From contig JADMJV010000142.1 of NCBI GenBank assembly GCA_018780265.1, forward strand, positions 1 to 47,788: a stretch of 47,788 nucleotides of DNA, read 5' to 3'. The position numbers and the translations under genes were made by a program. Source of the stretch: a bacterium. GTDB lineage: Bacteria; Vulcanimicrobiota; Xenobia; Xenobiales; JADMJV01. Shown piece by piece: positions 1 through 9,006 of the stretch. Every line of letters starts with the position of its first letter. Position 1 is the stretch's first letter. The notes under the pieces are model-generated. The model was not told the DNA's origin. It saw only the letters and a list, made by a program, of their open reading frames with translations, and ran no database searches.

Positions 1-15
1 ACAAATCTGGGCCGC

Positions 16-1140
16 ATGGAACCATCGGTCTACGCCGAACTCGTGCCCCACTATATCGCCAACCTTCGCATCTACCAGAGCGGCAAATCGATCGCCGAGG
101 TCCAGCGCCGCTACGGCCTGGAGCGCGTCATCAAACTCGCTTCCAACGAAAATCCTTGGGGCCCTTCGCCCAAAGCTTTGTTGGCCGTCCGCCAGCATTT
201 AGACGAGGTTCATCGATACCCCGACCAGAGCGCTCTCGATCTACGTTCGGCCCTGGCCCAACGATATCAACTGCGCAACGAAAACATCATCGTAGGCAAC
301 GGGTCCGAAGGAATCATGGGCTATATTGTACGGGCCTTCCTTCACGAGAACGACGAGGCTGTCACCGCCCACGGGACCTTCACCGGGTTTCCCATCCTGT
401 GCCACAGTCGAGGAATTGCGCCCATCCAGGTGCCCCTGCGCGACTACTGTTTCGATCTGGAGGCGATTTCGGAACGCATCACTCCCCGCACCAAACTGAT
501 TTATCTGTGCAACCCCAACAATCCCACCGGCACTTTCTTCAGCCGGCGTGCCTTTGACCACTTTATGGAGAAAGTCCCCCCGCGAGTATTGGTGATACTG
601 GACGAAGCTTACTTTGAATTCGCCCAGAGCCTGGCCGACTACCCGGATTCGATGGACTATCGCCACGACAACGTGATCACTTTGAGAACTTTCTCCAAAG
701 CCTATGGTCTGGCCGGATTTCGGATTGGCTACGGATTTGGCCACCCCGAGTTGATCGCCAGCTTGTGGAAAGTAAAACTGCCTTTCGAGCCGGGGTCTCT
801 CAGCCAGATAGCCGGAGTGGCCGCCCTCGAGGACGACCAGTTTCTCGCTCACACCCTGAAACAAAACCAGCAAGGCCTGGACTTGTATACTCGCGAATTG
901 ACTCAACTGGGAATCAGCTGGATACCCTCGGCCACAAACTTCATAGCCTTAGAGGCTCCTTCGGGGTGGGCGGCGCAACCGTTGTTTGAAGCGATGATGC
1001 GCCGGGGAGTGATCATCAGGCCTTTGGAGCAGTCGGGCCTACCTGGGTGTTTGCGTATTTCCATCGGAACTCCCGAGGAAAATCAAGCATGCCTCGCCTG
1101 CCTGCAGGACGTCCTCGTGCAGGGCCCTAAGGCCGCATAG
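16..1140 (+). CDS. hisC: Histidinol-phosphate aminotransferase-like PLP enzyme
   Basis: 374 aa, full length for the fold-type I aminotransferase family. The N-terminal substrate-binding motif KLASNENPWGPSP is present. So are the PLP-contact segments NGSEG (near residue 95) and CNPNNPTG, the DEAYFEF motif, and the Schiff-base lysine K228 in TFSKAYGLAGFRIGY. The C-terminal LRISIGTPEEN arginine motif binds the substrate carboxylate or phosphate. In the HisC family this enzyme converts imidazole-acetol phosphate plus glutamate to histidinol phosphate in the cytoplasm. No other his gene is adjacent: the next gene starts 13 bp downstream and encodes a TPR protein, so a related amino acid aminotransferase role (for example on aromatic amino acids) remains possible. 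Family certain, exact substrate inferred. The ATG at 16 leaves only 15 bases of upstream sequence, so the promoter is outside the window. Confidence 0.88.
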   Translation: MEPSVYAELVPHYIANLRIYQSGKSIAEVQRRYGLERVIKLASNENPWGPSPKALLAVRQHLDEVHRYPDQSALDLRSALAQRYQLRNENIIVGNGSEGIMGYIVRAFLHENDEAVTAHGTFTGFPILCHSRGIAPIQVPLRDYCFDLEAISERITPRTKLIYLCNPNNPTGTFFSRRAFDHFMEKVPPRVLVILDEAYFEFAQSLADYPDSMDYRHDNVITLRTFSKAYGLAGFRIGYGFGHPELIASLWKVKLPFEPGSLSQIAGVAALEDDQFLAHTLKQNQQGLDLYTRELTQLGISWIPSATNFIALEAPSGWAAQPLFEAMMRRGVIIRPLEQSGLPGCLRISIGTPEENQACLACLQDVLVQGPKAA

Positions 1141-1153
1141 GTAAGGAGCCACC

Positions 1154-4100
1154 ATGGACTCAATGAAGGCCTTCGAAGGCCTGGCCAAAGTTGCCCCCGC
1201 CCAAGCCGACTGGAGCTATGTGCCCATCGTGGCCGCCGCATTGCGATCCAAGGCCAGCTACCTGCGCATTACCATCGATCAGGGAGGCTGCATCTTCGAC
1301 TACGACGGAGAGCCTCTCTTCGATATAGAAAATCTCTTTCAAATCGCTTTAAAGGCCAACAATTCTCGCCCCGAACGCCACCTGGCTGGCGGGCTCTACG
1401 CCCTTAACCAGAGTGATCCCACCTGGGTAAGCTACGAAAGCTGGGACGGCTCGTCCGGCACTCGCCTCAAAATCGAGACGGGCAAAGTGAAAGTGGAGAA
1501 ATATACCAAAGCCCCCTGGAAAGAGCCCAACGTCAACCATCGGGTGCGCGTCCAGGCCAAGAAAGGTTGGAGACCCTTTGGAGGCCTCTTTGGTGGCACC
1601 AGCGGCAAAATCGACATGATGCCCCCCGAAGGAAAGGTTCTCGAGGACCTGTGTCGCTTCGCTCCCATCCCGATCGAAATCAACAAAACGGTCATCAGCA
1701 AACCGGTGGACATGGGCCGCAGTCTGGTCTGCCTGATTTTCGAGCCGGGGCCCGAGGTCAAACGTCTCAATATCGGCGAACAGGACACCCTGGACCAGAC
1801 CACGGTCGCGGCCGGCGAAGCCTACTCGGCGATTGTGGCTGTGGGAGGCACCAACCCTCAACTCTCCACCCTCAACCTGGTTGTGGACGGACTGTTGGTC
1901 AAAGTGGACGACCCTCACCTGACCGCCATGGGGATTCGCTGCGTCATCACGTGTCCGGATCTTCAGATAGACGAAAAGGGCCAGATCCTCAAGGACGAAG
2001 TGTACTCCAAGGTGGTCGCCGATCTGACCAGTAAGAGCCTGGCGCTTGGGGAAATGCTGGCCGAGCAGCTCAGCGAAATGAGTCCCCTCGACCGGGTGGA
2101 GGCCACCGACTACGTCAAACACTACGCCGACCGCCAGGAAGCCGTCGGCGAGTACGACGATGCCGAGCGTATGTTCGTCAAACTGTTGGAAGCTCAAGGG
2201 GACGCTCTTAGCGATGAGGAGGAAATGGCCGGCACCCTGCTCAAAATCGCCGCCTTACGCGAGCAGCAAGGGAATAACGCAGGCGCCCGCGAGTGCTACA
2301 CCAAGGCCATGGAGCTGTTTGAGGACATCCGCCCCGACCAGGCCGTGATCGCCACCTGCCACGCCGGCCTGGCCTCCATCGAACTGGCCGAAGGCAAGCT
2401 GGACCTGGCCGAACAGGATGCCGAAATGGCCCTGGCGCTGCGTCAAAAGAACCTGGACGCCAATGACCTGCAAGTGGGCGTAAGTTACGAGCTTTTGGCC
2501 CGCATCTACCGGGCCAGGTATCAGTATCCCCACCAAAAATTCTTAGCGGTAGATGACCTTTACTTCGGTAAACCCAAAGACAACATCGTGGGCGCCATCC
2601 GTATTTTTGAAAAGAATTTGGGCACCAACCACCTTGATGTGGCCACCTTGCTGTCTGATCTGGCGGAGCACCGACGCAGTCAGCGCCGCTACCGCGATGC
2701 CGAACCTCTCTTTAAGCGTGCTTTCAATATTCGCAAAGACAATCTGGGTGAAAACGATCCCGCCGTCGCCGAAACCCTGGACAGCCTGGGCGAACTTTAT
2801 GAAGAGCAAGGCCGCAGCACACAAGCCGCGGAAGCCTACAGCCAGGCCCTGACCGTCTGGGAGAAGCTGTTAGGACCCGAGCATGAAGATGTGCTGCGCC
2901 GACTCAACAACCTGGTCGTCCTCTATCGTTTATACGGGAAGTTTGCCCAGGCAGAGCCGCTCTACCAGCGCATTCTGGGCCTGCACACCGAGGGGGAACA
3001 TCCTAACCCCGGCGATGCCGCCCAGGACTATTGCAACCTGGCCCTGCTGCACGCGGCCCAGGGCAAGTATGACCAGGCCGAACAGGGCTTAAACAAAGCC
3101 CTGAAACTGTTGGAATCGGTACCGGACTCGCAAGCCGACCAGGCCTGGACGTTAGACCAACTGGGCGACGTGCTCGCCCAACAGTCTCGCTACGCCGATG
3201 GCTTGCTGCGCCTTACCCAGGCCCAACAAAAGTGGCAACAGGGATTGGGCGCCGAGCATCCCGACCTGTGCGTTAATCTCGAACTGCTGGGGCGCCTCCA
3301 CTACCGCCAGGGTCACTGGGCCGAGGCGGAGGATTGCTATCGCCAATCACTGGCCCTCAAGGAACGATTTTTGGGTCCCTTGCACCGCGAATCCATCTGT
3401 GTGCTGGGGTCGGTGGCCGAAGCGGTGCGCGCTGCCGGTCGCCAGGACGAGAGCCGCTCTCTTCACCGCGAAGTCATCCTGCGCCGTGAGAAAGCAGCAG
3501 CACAAGGTGACGACGACCGCGATTCGGACCAGGAAAGTTCATCGGGAGGGCGCTACGGCAAGGCCAAGCTGGAGGCCCAGCAATACGCGCATCAGGCCGC
3601 CGGTCCGGCCCGCGTCTACAAACGCTACCAAGAAGCGGAGCACCTTTATTTGCGAGCTCTCTTTGCCCGCGAGCAGGCGCTGGGTCCCAACCACCCCGAC
3701 ATCGCCTACGCGCTGGGCGACCTCTCCGAACTTTACAAGCGCCACCGCAAGTTTGAAGCCGCTCTCGAATTGGGTCAACGCACACTGGCCCTGCGCAAAA
3801 GCGCCCTGGGCAACCTGCATCCTGAAGTCAGCTTAAGCCTGTGCGCCCAAATCGACATCTATGTCACCCAGCAGCGCTGGTCCATGGCCGAACCACTGAC
3901 TCGTGAATGGTTGACGGTGGTGGAATCGACGGTGGGCGACGCCCATCCCGAATACGCCAAGGTACTGGAAACCCAGGCCCGCATCTATGGGGCCGCTGGC
4001 GTCCTGGAGAAGCAAGAAGAATGCAACCGCAAGGCCCTGGAAGTGCGCCGACAGGCGCTGGGCACCGAGCATCCCGACTTTGCCACCAGTCTTGCCGATC

Positions 4101-4324
4101 TGCTCTCCTTTCAAAAAAAATACGAAGAAGCAAGTCGCCTGTATAGCTTTGTGGTAAGCTCATTGGAGGAGTCTCTCGGACCGGAGTCGGTGGAATTGAT
4201 TCCTATCTACGAAAAATACGCCGGCGTTCTGCGCAAACTCAATCGCGAAGCTCTGGCGGTGGAACTTGAGACTCAAGCCATGGTGATGCGCGTCCAGCAC
4301 GGTCTGGACTTTGGAGAAAACTAA
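1154..4324 (+). CDS. HSP90/GHKL-like N-terminal region fused to long kinesin-light-chain-type TPR array
   Basis: 1056 aa; ATG preceded by AAGGAG at good spacing. Residues 1 to about 300 resemble a degenerate HSP90/HATPase region: the strand-turn ITIDQGGCIFDYDGEPL sits where the G1 box (DxGxG) belongs, followed by RHLAGGLYAL and later CRFAPIPIEIN, a segment I associate with bacterial HSP90-like proteins. The N-box Asn is not visible, so ATPase activity is doubtful. From about residue 310 to 1040 there are repeated 42-residue TPR units with the kinesin-light-chain signature LGxxHPDxAxxLxxLAxLY and YxxAExLYxRAL. A charged low-complexity insert (DDDRDSDQESSSGG) interrupts the array near residue 790. 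No signal peptide or membrane segment, so probably a cytoplasmic scaffold. It ends just before a pilin-like gene. TPR assignment firm; HSP90 relationship is my reading and needs profile comparison. Confidence 0.8.
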   Translation: MDSMKAFEGLAKVAPAQADWSYVPIVAAALRSKASYLRITIDQGGCIFDYDGEPLFDIENLFQIALKANNSRPERHLAGGLYALNQSDPTWVSYESWDGSSGTRLKIETGKVKVEKYTKAPWKEPNVNHRVRVQAKKGWRPFGGLFGGTSGKIDMMPPEGKVLEDLCRFAPIPIEINKTVISKPVDMGRSLVCLIFEPGPEVKRLNIGEQDTLDQTTVAAGEAYSAIVAVGGTNPQLSTLNLVVDGLLVKVDDPHLTAMGIRCVITCPDLQIDEKGQILKDEVYSKVVADLTSKSLALGEMLAEQLSEMSPLDRVEATDYVKHYADRQEAVGEYDDAERMFVKLLEAQGDALSDEEEMAGTLLKIAALREQQGNNAGARECYTKAMELFEDIRPDQAVIATCHAGLASIELAEGKLDLAEQDAEMALALRQKNLDANDLQVGVSYELLARIYRARYQYPHQKFLAVDDLYFGKPKDNIVGAIRIFEKNLGTNHLDVATLLSDLAEHRRSQRRYRDAEPLFKRAFNIRKDNLGENDPAVAETLDSLGELYEEQGRSTQAAEAYSQALTVWEKLLGPEHEDVLRRLNNLVVLYRLYGKFAQAEPLYQRILGLHTEGEHPNPGDAAQDYCNLALLHAAQGKYDQAEQGLNKALKLLESVPDSQADQAWTLDQLGDVLAQQSRYADGLLRLTQAQQKWQQGLGAEHPDLCVNLELLGRLHYRQGHWAEAEDCYRQSLALKERFLGPLHRESICVLGSVAEAVRAAGRQDESRSLHREVILRREKAAAQGDDDRDSDQESSSGGRYGKAKLEAQQYAHQAAGPARVYKRYQEAEHLYLRALFAREQALGPNHPDIAYALGDLSELYKRHRKFEAALELGQRTLALRKSALGNLHPEVSLSLCAQIDIYVTQQRWSMAEPLTREWLTVVESTVGDAHPEYAKVLETQARIYGAAGVLEKQEECNRKALEVRRQALGTEHPDFATSLADLLSFQKKYEEASRLYSFVVSSLEESLGPESVELIPIYEKYAGVLRKLNREALAVELETQAMVMRVQHGLDFGEN

Positions 4325-4340
4325 GAGGGGAGGTCAGGGG

Positions 4341-4760
4341 ATGCTGCGACGGCCCAGGGGCTTCTCGCTGCTAGAGGTTTTGCTCGGCAGTATTCTTTTC
4401 GCCACCGTTCTGGTCTACCTCGCCGGCATCTGGGGCGTTCATGCCCGGGTCATCGGTCACACTCGCGATCGCATGGTGGCCAACTTTATCGCCGGACAGC
4501 AGATGGAAAACTGTGTCACCGCCGGCTTTCGCGGAGTCGACCTGTTGGTAGGTCCCCCCATTCCAGAAACGATCACCACCACCCTCAACGGTGTTTCTCA
4601 AGAAGTCACCTATGTATGCACGGTTCAAGTGGCCAACCACAGCAATCCGCTGCTGGCCGACTCGATGAAGGTGGTCACGGTTCGCGTCAATTTTAACGAA
4701 CTGAGCGAGGTTGGAGGTAAGAAGGAAGTTGTCTATCGCACCATCCTCAGCGACATCTAG
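4341..4760 (+). CDS. PilV/GspI-like prepilin with N-methylation motif
   Basis: 139 aa. The ATG at 4341 is preferred over an upstream in-frame start at 4311 because GAGGT lies just before it and because it places the prepilin motif directly at the N-terminus. MLRRPRG is the basic leader, cleavage would fall between G7 and F8, and the mature protein begins FSLLE with the conserved Glu at +5, followed by a hydrophobic helix to about residue 30. Such proteins are processed by prepilin peptidase (PilD) and incorporated as minor components of a type IV pilus or type II secretion pseudopilus. It is the first of three pilin-like genes in a row, and its 3' end overlaps the next gene. Exact subfamily (PilV versus GspI) not determinable by eye. 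Confidence 0.8.
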   Translation: MLRRPRGFSLLEVLLGSILFATVLVYLAGIWGVHARVIGHTRDRMVANFIAGQQMENCVTAGFRGVDLLVGPPIPETITTTLNGVSQEVTYVCTVQVANHSNPLLADSMKVVTVRVNFNELSEVGGKKEVVYRTILSDI

Positions 4761-5337
4761 GAAAGCCTTTTCGCTGGCCGAAATCATCATGAGCCTGGCC
4801 CTGGTTTCCTTGCTTTTATTGTCGATTGACCGCGTGCTCCTGTCGGGGAGTCGCTATCTGAGTCGCACCACCCTGATCACCGAACTTCAGCAGGCCTGCG
4901 TAATGGCCAGCAGTCGCCTGGTGACCGAGCTCTTGGAGAGCAACGCCGGTTGCGTGCGTGGAGACAGCCTCAACCAGCGCTACGTGACCTTCGGCACGCC
5001 GCGCAACGACAAGGGTGAGACCACTTTTGACCCCACCTCCGGCGAACTGAACTGGTACAACATCGTGGGCTACTACGTGGCCATGCAGGGCGACGAACCG
5101 TCGCTCTTCCGCAAGAACGAAGCCATCAGCCCGACCGCTACGGCGCCACCCTCCATCCCCGCCAGCTATGACGACGCCTACTGGAAGGGCTATGCCCAGC
5201 CAACCCGAATGGTCGCCCATCGAGTATATTTTGTGGAAGTAGTGTCATCGACCAACATTAATGTTATAATCGGTACTAAGTCGCGTGACGGCCGCTTTCT
5301 GATCAACATCAAAACCAAACTGAAAGCCAGAAACTGA
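4729..5337 (+). CDS. PilW/GspJ-like prepilin
   Basis: About 202 aa. I choose the TTG at 4729: GGAGGT lies 10 bases upstream and it gives a compact leader MLSIAPSSATSRKA; another in-frame TTG exists at 4711. The prepilin motif follows as A|FSLAE with Glu at +5 and a hydrophobic helix (IIMSLALVSLLLLSI). Position -1 is Ala instead of the usual Gly, which is tolerated in some prepilins but uncommon. The mature domain is Thr/Ser-rich and has the size of a PilW or GspJ minor pseudopilin. It overlaps the previous pilin-like gene by 32 bases in another frame, indicating translational coupling, and is followed after 10 bases by a PilX-like gene. Predicted inner-membrane-anchored, then incorporated into the pilus tip. 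Confidence 0.75.
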   Translation: MSIAPSSATSRKAFSLAEIIMSLALVSLLLLSIDRVLLSGSRYLSRTTLITELQQACVMASSRLVTELLESNAGCVRGDSLNQRYVTFGTPRNDKGETTFDPTSGELNWYNIVGYYVAMQGDEPSLFRKNEAISPTATAPPSIPASYDDAYWKGYAQPTRMVAHRVYFVEVVSSTNINVIIGTKSRDGRFLINIKTKLKARN

Positions 5338-5347
5338 CGAGGTGACA

Positions 5348-6853
5348 ATGAAACAGCGTAGGGGTTCCGTTTTAGGCATTGTCCTCATGTTGACGATGCT
5401 ACTGGCCATCATCACTGCGGTTGTGGCCAGCAACACCCTGCAAAACTTCCGCACCACCAACTGGTCCGGCAACGCGGGGACCTCCCGCTACATCGCCTTC
5501 GCCGGACTGCAGCACGCCATGCTGAAGCTGCGCGAAGACCCCAAATTCAGCGGCCCTTTGGATGGTGAGGTGGACGGCCAACCTGAATTACACTACTACG
5601 TGAACGTCAAAAATCAAACCAACAAGACAGCCACCACGGTCACGGACAAATGGGGATTCAAGACCACCACCTACAGCGACCCCTATAGCACCACCGAAAT
5701 TCCTGAAAACTCGGCCAAAATCGAGTCTGAAGTGCGGCTCAAGTTGACGGACAAGAAAGAACGCAGCCTGTCCGGCGTGATTGGTACGGCCGTGTGGAAG
5801 CCCACGGGCTTTGTCAACGCCGCCTCGGCCCGCAGCGCCGTGATGCTGCAAGGGGGCTCCACCACCAAGGCTTATGATTTCACGAAATATACCGGTGGGG
5901 CCCGCGATACGAAGTCTACCGATAAGATGGACGGCTACATCGACCCGCTCACCAATACCACCGAAGATGGGGCCCACTTACAGACCGCCGAAATGATGCA
6001 CATTTCCGACACTTCCAAGGCGGAAGGGGACCTGACAAAGCCACCAGATCCCACCACCGAAGCAGCGGCTGCGATTGCCGAAGCTCAGGCGGCCGCACTA
6101 AAGGCCCGCATGGCCATCAGCGCTCCCGACCTTGCGGCCGCTCTCCCACCCACGCCCGTCACACCGACTGCCAGCGTTCACTACACCGGGGACCTCAAGC
6201 CGGGGGCTCCAGGTTCGATTGTGCCGGCCAAGTCGCCCTACCCCCTGTCAGAAGCCATTCTGGAACTGAGTAGCTTCCCCGCCGAAACCAAAGAGATCAC
6301 ATACACCGATAAGGATGGCAAGAAGCAGACGGCCACCGTGAGCACTCCCATGACCTTGCCCTCCAACAAAGCCTATAAGAGTATCAGCGTCCCCAAGGAT
6401 CAGACCTTGATTTTAACGGGTGGCCAATACTATATCTCGGACGAATTCAAGATCGATGGAAGCATCCAAATCGACAGTAGCAAAGGCGACGTGATCGTCT
6501 ACGTCGGCAAAACCATGACCGTCAACGGCGAGGTCAACTTCCAGGGTGACCCGGCCACGATGCAGGTGTACTTCACCAGCGAGGACAAGCCGATCGACCC
6601 CAAAACCGGACTGCCGATTGTGCGCGGATTCTCCACCCTCAACCTCAACAAGGACAGCAAGGCCACCATGGTGGCCGAGGGGGCAGACCTGATCACCCGC
6701 ATTGACGGGGCACGCCTGCTCGGTGCGGTTTCGGCTGAAGCCGTCTGGATGAAGAACGGTGCCTCCATAGAGTATGACACCAACCTCAAAGGCCGTCAGA
6801 TGGCGGGCGGGTCCGTATGGAAACTGCAGGGAGTTTACGAGACCACCTTCTAG
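5348..6853 (+). CDS. PilX-like minor pilin / pilus assembly protein
   Basis: 501 aa from the ATG at 5348; GAGG at 5339-5342 sits at ideal distance, which favours it over the GTG at 5342. The N-terminus KQRRGSVLGIVLMLTMLLAI is a PilX_N-type hydrophobic helix after a basic leader and Gly, but it lacks the Glu at +5, as in PilX/GspK-type proteins that cap a pseudopilus. The body has an Ala-rich helical stretch (AAAAIAEAQAAALKARMAIS) near the middle and a C-terminal beta-rich region with repeated valine/threonine strands. It is the last of the three pilin-like genes, so the operon would supply a minor pilin set. A second, even larger PilX-like protein lies at 37340. What it binds is unknown. Confidence 0.65.
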   Translation: MKQRRGSVLGIVLMLTMLLAIITAVVASNTLQNFRTTNWSGNAGTSRYIAFAGLQHAMLKLREDPKFSGPLDGEVDGQPELHYYVNVKNQTNKTATTVTDKWGFKTTTYSDPYSTTEIPENSAKIESEVRLKLTDKKERSLSGVIGTAVWKPTGFVNAASARSAVMLQGGSTTKAYDFTKYTGGARDTKSTDKMDGYIDPLTNTTEDGAHLQTAEMMHISDTSKAEGDLTKPPDPTTEAAAAIAEAQAAALKARMAISAPDLAAALPPTPVTPTASVHYTGDLKPGAPGSIVPAKSPYPLSEAILELSSFPAETKEITYTDKDGKKQTATVSTPMTLPSNKAYKSISVPKDQTLILTGGQYYISDEFKIDGSIQIDSSKGDVIVYVGKTMTVNGEVNFQGDPATMQVYFTSEDKPIDPKTGLPIVRGFSTLNLNKDSKATMVAEGADLITRIDGARLLGAVSAEAVWMKNGASIEYDTNLKGRQMAGGSVWKLQGVYETTF

Positions 6854-6895
6854 CTGAGACAAAGGCCCCTCGTCGTCTGTGTAGAAGCCGTTGGC

Positions 6896-7744
6896 GTGGA
6901 GTCCCTCAATACAACAGAAACCGTAACCCGGCAAGTCCAGCAATGGGAAGCCTGGGAGAAACACAGCAAACAACAGCTAAAATTGTGGCGCGAACTGGGC
7001 GATCTGCTGGAGCGAAGCGACCTGAGTCGGTCCCAGAAGGTGCTGGCTCAGTTGGAATCCAGCCAGGCTCCCGACCTTCCCGACGTCCGCGCCGACGCCA
7101 TCAAAGCCTGGTGTCAGCAGGAAGAGCGCCAGCGCCCTTTGCGGTTTTCCAAGCAACTGCGCGATGCCGCCGAACAGCAGGGGCTGCCCTGCCAGACGCT
7201 GGGGGCCTCGCCCCCAACCTTGCGCCTGGAGCCTCTCAACGTAGAGTTGGACTTCAAAAAAGGGGAGGCCATTCTCAGCTACGCTCGTCTCGAACTGGGG
7301 CGAACCACACTGGATGCCGACCTGATTTTGCGCGAACGGGCCCGCTTGTTGGCCAGCCTCGACAGCGGTGACTTTCAGCCTGAAGATTTTCTGGCCAAAA
7401 CCTACGAAGCCTATCGTCGCTGCCTGACCGGCCATGGTCTCAAGTTGGGGGAGCGCGTCGACCTGGTCGACTTGCTTCCCGAACTGGCCTTCCTGCTGCA
7501 GAGCGACCGCTTCCGCAAAGATCCTACCCGAGAGGCCTTTCGACCCTATGGCAAAGTGCGCTTTGCCTACGACCTGGCCCGCCTGCGCCGCTCTCGCGTG
7601 CTGGAGCACCAGGGAGCCCGGCTCACTCTGGGGACAGCCACCTTGGGCAGCACCCGCAGTAAGGACCGCGTCATGTTTCTAGAAGAGGCCGCACAGGGCC
7701 AGTATTATCTCAGCATCGCCTTTCAGGGAGGCCCATCTCGTTGA
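6896..7744 (+). CDS. Helical protein of unknown function, first gene of BrxD-like ATPase operon
   Basis: 282 aa from a GTG start. I do not recognise the family. The first 60 residues are strongly helical and probably coiled coil (QQWEAWEKHSKQQLKLWREL). The middle has a short beta-like segment (LRLEPLNVELDFKKGEAIL), and the rest is again helical with conserved-looking ELAFLLQSDRFRKDP. No signal peptide, zinc site or nuclease motif is seen. Its stop overlaps the TTG start of the first DUF2791-like ATPase by 4 bases (TTGA), so the two are co-translated and likely form a complex. By position it may be an adaptor or substrate-recognition subunit for the ATPases; this is inference from operon structure only. 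Confidence 0.7.
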   Translation: MESLNTTETVTRQVQQWEAWEKHSKQQLKLWRELGDLLERSDLSRSQKVLAQLESSQAPDLPDVRADAIKAWCQQEERQRPLRFSKQLRDAAEQQGLPCQTLGASPPTLRLEPLNVELDFKKGEAILSYARLELGRTTLDADLILRERARLLASLDSGDFQPEDFLAKTYEAYRRCLTGHGLKLGERVDLVDLLPELAFLLQSDRFRKDPTREAFRPYGKVRFAYDLARLRRSRVLEHQGARLTLGTATLGSTRSKDRVMFLEEAAQGQYYLSIAFQGGPSR

Positions 7745-9006
7745 CATCTCTTACTCCGCGCCTGGCGCAGCACATTATCAGTCGGGTCGGCGAGGCGGGT
7801 CAACCTCCCGAATATGGCCTCAGTTTTATCAACGTGGGCAACCAGCACTACCTGGACATTCTGGCCACTGAGTACCTCGACCGTCTGCTGGACGGCAACC
7901 GGGGGTCTGCCTTCAAGTTGGTGCAGGGCTACTACGGGGGCGGCAAAACCCACTTTCTGCACTGTTTACGGGATCTGGCCTGGATGCGAGGCTTTTTGTG
8001 TTCGCTGGTACAACTCTCCCCCCAAGAATGTCCCTACGAAGATCCGCTCAAGGTGTATCGGGCGGTGGTCAGTCAACTGGCCGGTCCTCCCGCCCAAACC
8101 GGGGATTCGCCCACCCGCGGAATCGGCGATTTGTTGCGTGATTTTGCCGACGGCCTGGCCCAGCGCCAGACACCCGAAGAGAGAGCCGCCTGGCTCAAGC
8201 GCATCTCGCGCAAAGTGCAGGTGGACTCGGTCACATTTCGGCGGGCCGTCATCGCCTTTCTGCAATGCTGCTGGAGTGGCGACAGCACCGGAGAAGCCCT
8301 TTTGGAAAGCTGGCTGCGCGCCGACCCGGTCCCCCGCCAGGAACTGAAGCCATACGGCATCTACGAAGTGATCGACCACAACAACGCCTTCGCCAGTCTG
8401 CGCAGCCTGTGCCAGACCATGACTGGATTTGGCTACCCCGGGCTGTTGCTGATGTTTGACGAGGTCGACCGCAATCTGTCCCTGAGCACACGTCGAATTG
8501 CCGCGCTGGGCGACAATCTGCGCCAGGTCATCGACCTGTGCGGCAGCGCCCAACTGCCCGGAGTGCTCTTCCTGTACGCGGTTCCGCCCGAGTTTCTGCG
8601 CCTGGTCGTACCCGAATATCCGGCCCTGGACCAGCGCCTGCGCAGCCCCCTGCCACTGTCGCGCATCAGCCCTCAGTCCACCCTGATCGACCTGGAAAAG
8701 TTAGAGCTTCAACCCGAAGAGTTGCTGCTGGCCATTGGCCAAAAACTGCTCAAGGTATTCCAGGTGGCCGAACAATGGACGGCCACCGAAGCCATTCAGC
8801 AAGGCAACCTGCAAGCATTGGCCCGGGCCTGCGCCCAGTACAGCTTTGAAGTGGGCCACCGGCGCACTTTTGTGAAATCGTGGGTGGCCTTCTTGCATCA
8901 ACAAAAACAGAACGGCGAATCGTGGATGAGCGAGGAGATGGCCGAAAACATGCTGACCCACGGAGTTACTTCCCCAGACCAGGCTCACGACTTTCTGGAT
9001 GTCTAG
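7741..9006 (+). CDS. BrxD/DUF2791-like P-loop ATPase A
   Basis: 421 aa, TTG start overlapping the upstream stop by 4 bases. Walker A is GYYGGGKTH at residues 63-71 and Walker B is LLLMFDEVDRN with D240 and E241. A conserved-looking NNAFASLRSL segment precedes Walker B, and LFLYAVPPEFL follows it as a sensor-like strand. The GxYGxGKTH Walker A with a large helical insertion between the Walkers is typical of the BREX-associated ATP-binding family (DUF2791, BrxD), an AAA/STAND-like NTPase. BrxD occurs in BREX type 2/Pgl phage-defence loci, but the family also occurs elsewhere. Here the neighbours are a second ATPase and a receiver domain, not PglX, PglZ or a helicase. Predicted cytoplasmic. Confidence 0.78.
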   Translation: MTSLTPRLAQHIISRVGEAGQPPEYGLSFINVGNQHYLDILATEYLDRLLDGNRGSAFKLVQGYYGGGKTHFLHCLRDLAWMRGFLCSLVQLSPQECPYEDPLKVYRAVVSQLAGPPAQTGDSPTRGIGDLLRDFADGLAQRQTPEERAAWLKRISRKVQVDSVTFRRAVIAFLQCCWSGDSTGEALLESWLRADPVPRQELKPYGIYEVIDHNNAFASLRSLCQTMTGFGYPGLLLMFDEVDRNLSLSTRRIAALGDNLRQVIDLCGSAQLPGVLFLYAVPPEFLRLVVPEYPALDQRLRSPLPLSRISPQSTLIDLEKLELQPEELLLAIGQKLLKVFQVAEQWTATEAIQQGNLQALARACAQYSFEVGHRRTFVKSWVAFLHQQKQNGESWMSEEMAENMLTHGVTSPDQAHDFLDV

